DNA of 20,230 bases from a virus: positions 1 through 20,230 of the IMG/VR virus record IMGVR_UViG_3300025168_000898. One strand, 5' to 3'. The notes under the pieces are model-generated. The model did not search any database. It had not been told where the DNA came from and worked only from the letters and a program-made list of their open reading frames with translations. The translations under genes were made by a program, and so were the position numbers. Within the stretch, counting starts at the first letter, position 1, and every line of letters starts with the position of its first letter. Positions 19,231 to 20,230 of the stretch are shown here, piece after piece.

Positions 19231-19680
19231 ATGGCAGACTTAACAACAACAGTAACCGAAAGCGTGGTCTTGAACGGAGCTATACGAGGCAGCTCAAATT
19301 CATTAACAACAACAGGAATAGTAGATGTATTTGAAAGAATAGTAACTTGTACACATTCGCAAGATACAATAATAGCAGTATTTGATACAGCTCCTTATAG
19401 TAGTCCAGGAGCAATAGACAGGGATAATGCTAAATACATCCGAGTAACTAATTTAGATACTACAACAGAAATTGAATTAGCAGTAGTAGGCGTGGCGACT
19501 TCATATATTGTAAGGCTAAGAGCAGGGGCTTCACACATTCTTTTTAATGGGGATGATATTATTAAGGGAGCAGGGAATACGACTATCGTATTTGGAGTTA
19601 CTGATGAATTAGCAAACTTAGAAGCCAGACCAATAGGCACAGCAGATGTACAATTAGAAATATTTGTAGGGCTTGTATAA
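19231..19680 (+). CDS. Virion structural protein, unknown
   Basis: A 149-residue beta-rich protein without a signal peptide. It starts MADLTTTVTESVVLNGA, then VDVFERIVTCTHSQDTIIAVFDTAP (about 31-55), KYIRVTNLDTTTEIELAVVGVATSYIVRLRAGASHILFNGDD (about 69-110) and a final VQLEIFVGL. The 'yirvtNlD...eIelavvg..t.y.vrL..G.shil' part recurs in small virion proteins of marine phages, perhaps tail or head decoration proteins. It lies between the tail completion protein and a gp10-like protein, supporting a structural role. Its stop overlaps the next ATG by one base. Confidence 0.6.
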   Translation: MADLTTTVTESVVLNGAIRGSSNSLTTTGIVDVFERIVTCTHSQDTIIAVFDTAPYSSPGAIDRDNAKYIRVTNLDTTTEIELAVVGVATSYIVRLRAGASHILFNGDDIIKGAGNTTIVFGVTDELANLEARPIGTADVQLEIFVGLV

Positions 19681-20230
19681 TGGACACTAAGAGTTTAGAA
19701 AAATACTTAGATAATTTTGGTCAGGATGTTATGGCTGGGGCTAAGGCTAAATTATCTAAAGACAAAGGGAATACGGCTTTAGGTCAGTCAATTAGATTTG
19801 AAGTAGTGCCTACTGCTAAAGGCTTTAGCACTAAATTTTATATGCTAGACTATGGAACTTTTTTAGATAAAGGGGTTTCAGGGAATAAAAATAAACGATC
19901 CTATGAAAACTACAAAGGGCAAACAAAATCAAGTCCTTACAGTTATACAACAAAAGGGCCGCCTATCGACATTTTATCTAAGTGGGTCAAAATGAAAGGA
20001 TTAAAACCAAAAGGATGGGGGAAGGGTAGGGATAAAGATACAGGGCGCTACTTGTCAGGACTAGCTATTTATATAAGCCACAAGATTAAAACAAGGGGAA
20101 TTAAAAGCCTTAGCTTCTTTCAAGTGCCTTTAGGAATAGAATATGACAAGCTAAAAGATGGGCTACTAACAGAATTAAAATTAGATATTGAAAGTTATCT
20201 TACTACTTTTTACAGACCTAAACAAAAAAA
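19680..20230 (+). CDS. HK97 gp10-like tail or neck protein (3' end outside window)
   Basis: A frame open to the end of the window, giving at least 183 residues from the ATG at 19680 (TAATG overlap). Features: LEKYLDNFGQDVMAGAKAKLS (6-26), FYMLDYGTFLDKGVSGNKNK (51-70), then WVKMKGLKPKGWGKGRD (about 105-121) and GRYLSGLAIYISHKIKTRGIKS (about 125-146). The 'LdyGtFlDkGvsG' turn and the later 'a.yi...I...Gi' pattern recall HK97 gp10-like proteins, which act at the head-tail junction or tail end. The strongly basic character in the middle is notable. Assignment from pattern and context only. Confidence 0.5.
   Translation, partial: MDTKSLEKYLDNFGQDVMAGAKAKLSKDKGNTALGQSIRFEVVPTAKGFSTKFYMLDYGTFLDKGVSGNKNKRSYENYKGQTKSSPYSYTTKGPPIDILSKWVKMKGLKPKGWGKGRDKDTGRYLSGLAIYISHKIKTRGIKSLSFFQVPLGIEYDKLKDGLLTELKLDIESYLTTFYRPKQK

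Noticed and set aside
1-20230. tRNA genes, CRISPR arrays, integrase, insertion sequences or attachment sites
   Set aside because: Looked for on both strands by eye; no cloverleaf, regular repeat-spacer array, transposase-like or recombinase-like protein was found in this window.

Overview
The window looks like about 20 kb from the middle of a tailed-phage genome (a siphovirus-like virus of the Bacteroidota, most likely a marine flavobacterial phage). The reasons are: DNA rich in A and T, every recognisable gene on the + strand, gene ends that overlap by 1-20 bases, start codons preceded by A-rich leaders (AATAAAATG type) rather than Shine-Dalgarno sequences, promoters of the Bacteroidota TAnnTTTG type, and protein families I know mainly from Bacteroidota phages (DUF3127, DUF5675, the GGRGSGKS terminase). 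No tRNA, CRISPR array, integrase or insertion sequence was seen. Family names come from recognising sequence patterns, not from a search.

Region 1 (1-5382, virion genes): the C-terminal part of the major capsid protein, a tail-tube-like protein between two hairpins, two small virion proteins, a LamG/ConA-like surface protein, a portal protein with an extra C-terminal Cys/His domain resembling minor head proteins, and a head-tail connector. Region 2 (5382-7521, lysis and envelope): two tiny basic peptides that overlap other genes, two holin-like membrane proteins, a DUF5675 protein with an HxGN...DTxGC motif, an exported outer-membrane-like protein, a metallophosphoesterase and a 25-residue membrane peptide. 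Region 3 (7522-7718): non-coding, with two or three TAnnTTTG promoters that start the next block.

Region 4 (7719-14694, early and middle genes): small unknown proteins, then a recombination and replication set (ERF annealing protein, DUF3127 ssDNA-binding-like protein, DnaA-domain-IV-like protein, winged-helix initiator, NinG nuclease), a 39-residue lipoprotein set between replication genes, a sigma-like regulator, a Dam-type adenine methyltransferase, two zinc-binding proteins and a DUF3310 protein. Region 5 (14725-17701): a tightly overlapping ParB-like / glycosyltransferase-like / TerS / TerL cluster ending at a long hairpin. Region 6 (17856-20230): tail assembly genes, starting with a tail assembly chaperone whose conserved C-terminus lies in the -1 frame after a run of nine T, followed by a tail completion protein, a virion protein and a truncated gp10-like protein.

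The most notable points are the predicted -1 frameshift in the tail chaperone, the tiny lipoprotein and outer-membrane-like protein (possible exclusion of other phages at the cell surface), the ParB-glycosyltransferase pair beside the terminase (possible DNA modification), the overlapping small genes in the lysis region, and a gene order in which terminase is separated from portal and capsid.
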